From NCBI GenBank assembly GCA_021161555.1, contig JAGHAI010000163.1, positions 1 through 38,300 of the forward strand: DNA of 38,300 nucleotides, in the 5' to 3' direction. Position 1 is the first letter of the stretch; each line of letters begins with the position of its first letter. The translations under genes and the position numbers were made by a program. Below are positions 36,820 to 38,300 of the stretch, one piece after another. The stretch is from a bacterium. GTDB lineage: Bacteria; UBP14; UBA6098; B30-G16. The notes under the pieces were generated by a model. The model worked only from the letters and a program-made list of their open reading frames with translations, had not been told where the DNA came from and searched no databases.

Positions 36820-37244
36820 AATGCTCTACTCCCTTCCTGACCGCGAACCAGAAAACGCACCTTGATAGGCAATTTTCTGGCGGCAAGCTGCATAGCACGA
36901 TATGCGACATCTTCGGAAACGCCTGCCACTTCAAACATAACCCGACCAGGCTTGACAACTGCCACCCAGCCTTCGGGATTTCCCTTGCCTTTTCCCATCC
37001 TGGTCTCAGGCGGTCTTTTTGTTATGGGCTTGTGCGGAAAAATATTTATCCATACCTTTCCAACGCGCTTCATATGCCTCGTCATCGCCACTCGCGCAGC
37101 TTCAATCTGTTGAGCGGTTATCCAGGCAGGTTCCATAGCCTTCATTCCATATTCGCCAAAGGAAATTTTGTTCCCCCGCATCGATTTGCCCTTCAACCTG
37201 CCACGCTGCTGCTTTCTATATTTTATTCTACGCGGCATTAACAT
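36816..37244 (-). CDS. rplP: 50S ribosomal protein L16
   Basis: L16 binds 23S rRNA near the A-site tRNA. The 142-residue product is full length, with [15 protein letters not shown] at the start, [55 protein letters not shown] and [19 protein letters not shown] precedes the ATG. It is followed by an overlapping rpmC, but is separated from rpsC by about 106 bases, which is wide for this operon. Confidence 0.97.
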   Translation of the reverse strand: MLMPRRIKYRKQQRGRLKGKSMRGNKISFGEYGMKAMEPAWITAQQIEAARVAMTRHMKRVGKVWINIFPHKPITKRPPETRMGKGKGNPEGWVAVVKPGRVMFEVAGVSEDVAYRAMQLAARKLPIKVRFLVRGQEGSRAL

Positions 37245-37350
37245 AGTATTCCTCCCGCATTACTTTACATTCTATTTTTCACTTTCCTACACATATTAAC
37301 ATCCTGGCGGGATGGACTTCACGCTAAAACTCCCGCAATTTTAAAAAATT

Positions 37351-38091
37351 CTATTTTTTCCGCTTTCCACCGCCCTTTCTCGGTCTGCGCTGCCTGGGCG
37401 CCCTTCTCTCCTTCTCCTGCTCCCTGCTCAACGCTTTATCCCAATATTCCCTCATTCCGCCAAGAATGTCTCCCTTATATATCCACACCTTTATCCCGAC
37501 AGTGCCGTATGTGGTGAACGCAGTGGCGGTGGAATAATCGATATCAGCACGCAGTGTGTGCAGAGGCACCTGACCATCCTTATATTCTTCTGCGTGAGCG
37601 ATTTCTGCACCGCCGAGTCGTCCGCTGCAGCGGATTTTTATTCCCTTTGCGCCCATTCGCATCGACGATGTGATGGCGCGCTTCATCGCCCGTCTGTGAC
37701 TGACTCTCCCCTCCAGCTGACGCGCTATCATCTTGGCAACAAGATAAGCATTTAGTTCAGGTTTGCGGACCTCAAGAACATTTAATTGAACATCCTTTTT
37801 CGTGATGAACTCGAGCTCCTTCTTAAATTGCTCGATTTCCACCCCACTTTTTCCAATCACCATTCCCGGTCGGGCGGTATATACATTTATCGTAATGCGT
37901 TTCGGCGAACGAATTATTTCTATATTCGAAACATCGGCATTATCGAAACGCTTGAATGTGTATTCTCGCAATTTAATGTCCTCAAGCAAATTGTCGCGAT
38001 ATTGCTTGCTGCCCAGCGGGGCAAACCACTTGGAATTCCAGCTCCTCGACACGCCAAGCCGAAGCCCTATGGGATTTGTCTTCTGACCCAA
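37351..38091 (-). CDS. rpsC: 30S ribosomal protein S3
   Basis: S3 forms part of the mRNA entry channel of the small subunit. The 246-residue product starts MGQKTNPIGLRLG, has the KH domain with the loop RPGMVIGKSGVEIEQ, and the C-terminal domain with RRAMKRAITSSMRMGAKGIK, CSGRLGGAEIA and VGIKVWIYKG. A lysine/arginine tail ends it. The start codon is TTG, set by a strong GGAGGAG site just before it. The reading frame agrees with the universal MGQK start of the family. Confidence 0.97.
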   Translation of the reverse strand: MGQKTNPIGLRLGVSRSWNSKWFAPLGSKQYRDNLLEDIKLREYTFKRFDNADVSNIEIIRSPKRITINVYTARPGMVIGKSGVEIEQFKKELEFITKKDVQLNVLEVRKPELNAYLVAKMIARQLEGRVSHRRAMKRAITSSMRMGAKGIKIRCSGRLGGAEIAHAEEYKDGQVPLHTLRADIDYSTATAFTTYGTVGIKVWIYKGDILGGMREYWDKALSREQEKERRAPRQRRPRKGGGKRKK

Positions 38092-38170
38092 AATCTCCTC
38101 CTTCTATTTGATATTCAACATTATCGAATAAAAATTCTTTAATCTCAAAAACTGCACTTTGCACATCACG

Positions 38171-38187
38171 GCGCTATTTCACAGCGC
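38171..38187 (-). other. Stem-loop between rplV and rpsC
   Basis: GCGCT (38171-38175) pairs with AGCGC (38183-38187) around a seven-base loop, just past the rplV stop in a 99-base gap. No T-run follows, so it is not a typical terminator. It may be an RNA-processing or regulatory element. Confidence 0.35.
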
Positions 38188-38190
38188 TAA

Positions 38191-38300
38191 TTATTCGACC
38201 TCGTCAAGTTCCATCCAGATGTGTGAAAGCCTGTGCATATATGGCGTTGCCCTTCCGCGCGAAATTGGTCTCCACCGCTTCATTCTCGGTGCTTCGTTAA
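38191..38300 (-). CDS. rplV: 50S ribosomal protein L22, C-terminal end (runs off window edge)
   Basis: The last 35 residues are visible: NEAPRMKRWRPISRGRATP, then YMHRLSHIWMELDEVE and a TAA stop at 38191. The motif AP-R-KR-RP-RGRA and the SHI-strand are the conserved C-terminus of L22, which lines the exit tunnel. Its position before rpsC is the standard order of the S10 cluster. Confidence 0.93.
   Translation of the reverse strand, partial: NEAPRMKRWRPISRGRATPYMHRLSHIWMELDEVE

Noticed and set aside
1-38300. tRNA genes, rRNA, CRISPR arrays, insertion sequences and phage genes
   Set aside because: All intergenic gaps are shorter than 300 bases. Reading them showed no cloverleaf, no regularly spaced repeats, no transposase or integrase and no terminal inverted repeats.

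Overview
The window looks like chromosome from an uncultured bacterium of the FCB type (Fibrobacteres-Chlorobi-Bacteroidetes and allied candidate phyla). The main reason is the secreted proteins: five of six end in, or carry a short version of, the C-terminal sorting domain of type IX-like secretion (an NPFN motif, a GLYF or GIYF motif and a final basic strand). They also have FN3, PKD/Ig, cohesin-like and CBM9-like modules typical of that group. I cannot place it to phylum from sequence alone. No tRNA, rRNA, CRISPR array, insertion sequence or phage gene is visible, and no stretch longer than 300 bases lacks a gene.

Layout. Positions 1-751 (minus) hold the N-terminal 250 residues of an AAA ATPase that runs off the left edge. 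Next, on the minus strand, come a small membrane-anchored pilin-like protein (836-1246) and a stand-alone Lrp ligand-binding domain (1409-1651). From 1731 to 22272 four minus-strand genes encode secreted proteins of 1656, 2148, 219 and 2683 residues. DUF4321 and purQ follow on the minus strand (22491-23539). A divergent promoter region separates purQ from a plus-strand 1793-residue HEXXH metalloprotease-like surface protein (23746-29127). Then, on the plus strand, come yajC, a single-domain response regulator, an H-protein gene (gcvH-like) and a secreted M14 carboxypeptidase (30770-32245). The rest is minus strand: a multi-pass permease, an unrecognised HTH protein overlapping folD, a YmdB-type phosphodiesterase, and the ribosomal genes rpmC, rplP, rpsC and the end of rplV.

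How the genes relate. The most distinctive part is the 20 kb secreted-protein cluster. The 1656- and 2148-residue proteins share a C-terminal half in the same domain order (cadherin/PIG-like, FN3, CBM9-like, BACON-like, cohesin-like, a beta domain and two GWNMI-type repeats) but have different middle repeats. With the 219-residue protein they share an N-terminal module of about 100 residues carrying a conserved cysteine pair. This looks like a locally duplicated family built from a fixed head, a variable middle, a conserved core and an optional sorting tail. Several core domains are interrupted by whole inserted domains. A structural or adhesive cell-surface role is inference; no enzyme activity is evident in the 1656, 2148 and 219 proteins. 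The 1793-residue protease-like protein uses the same GWNMI repeats and tail, so it probably belongs to the same export pathway.

The housekeeping part shows a ribosomal S10-type cluster that stops after rpmC and continues into a phosphodiesterase gene instead of rpsQ, and a FolD with an altered active-site motif. Several good sigma70-type promoters can be read, notably before yajC, gcvH, the Lrp-like gene and folD.
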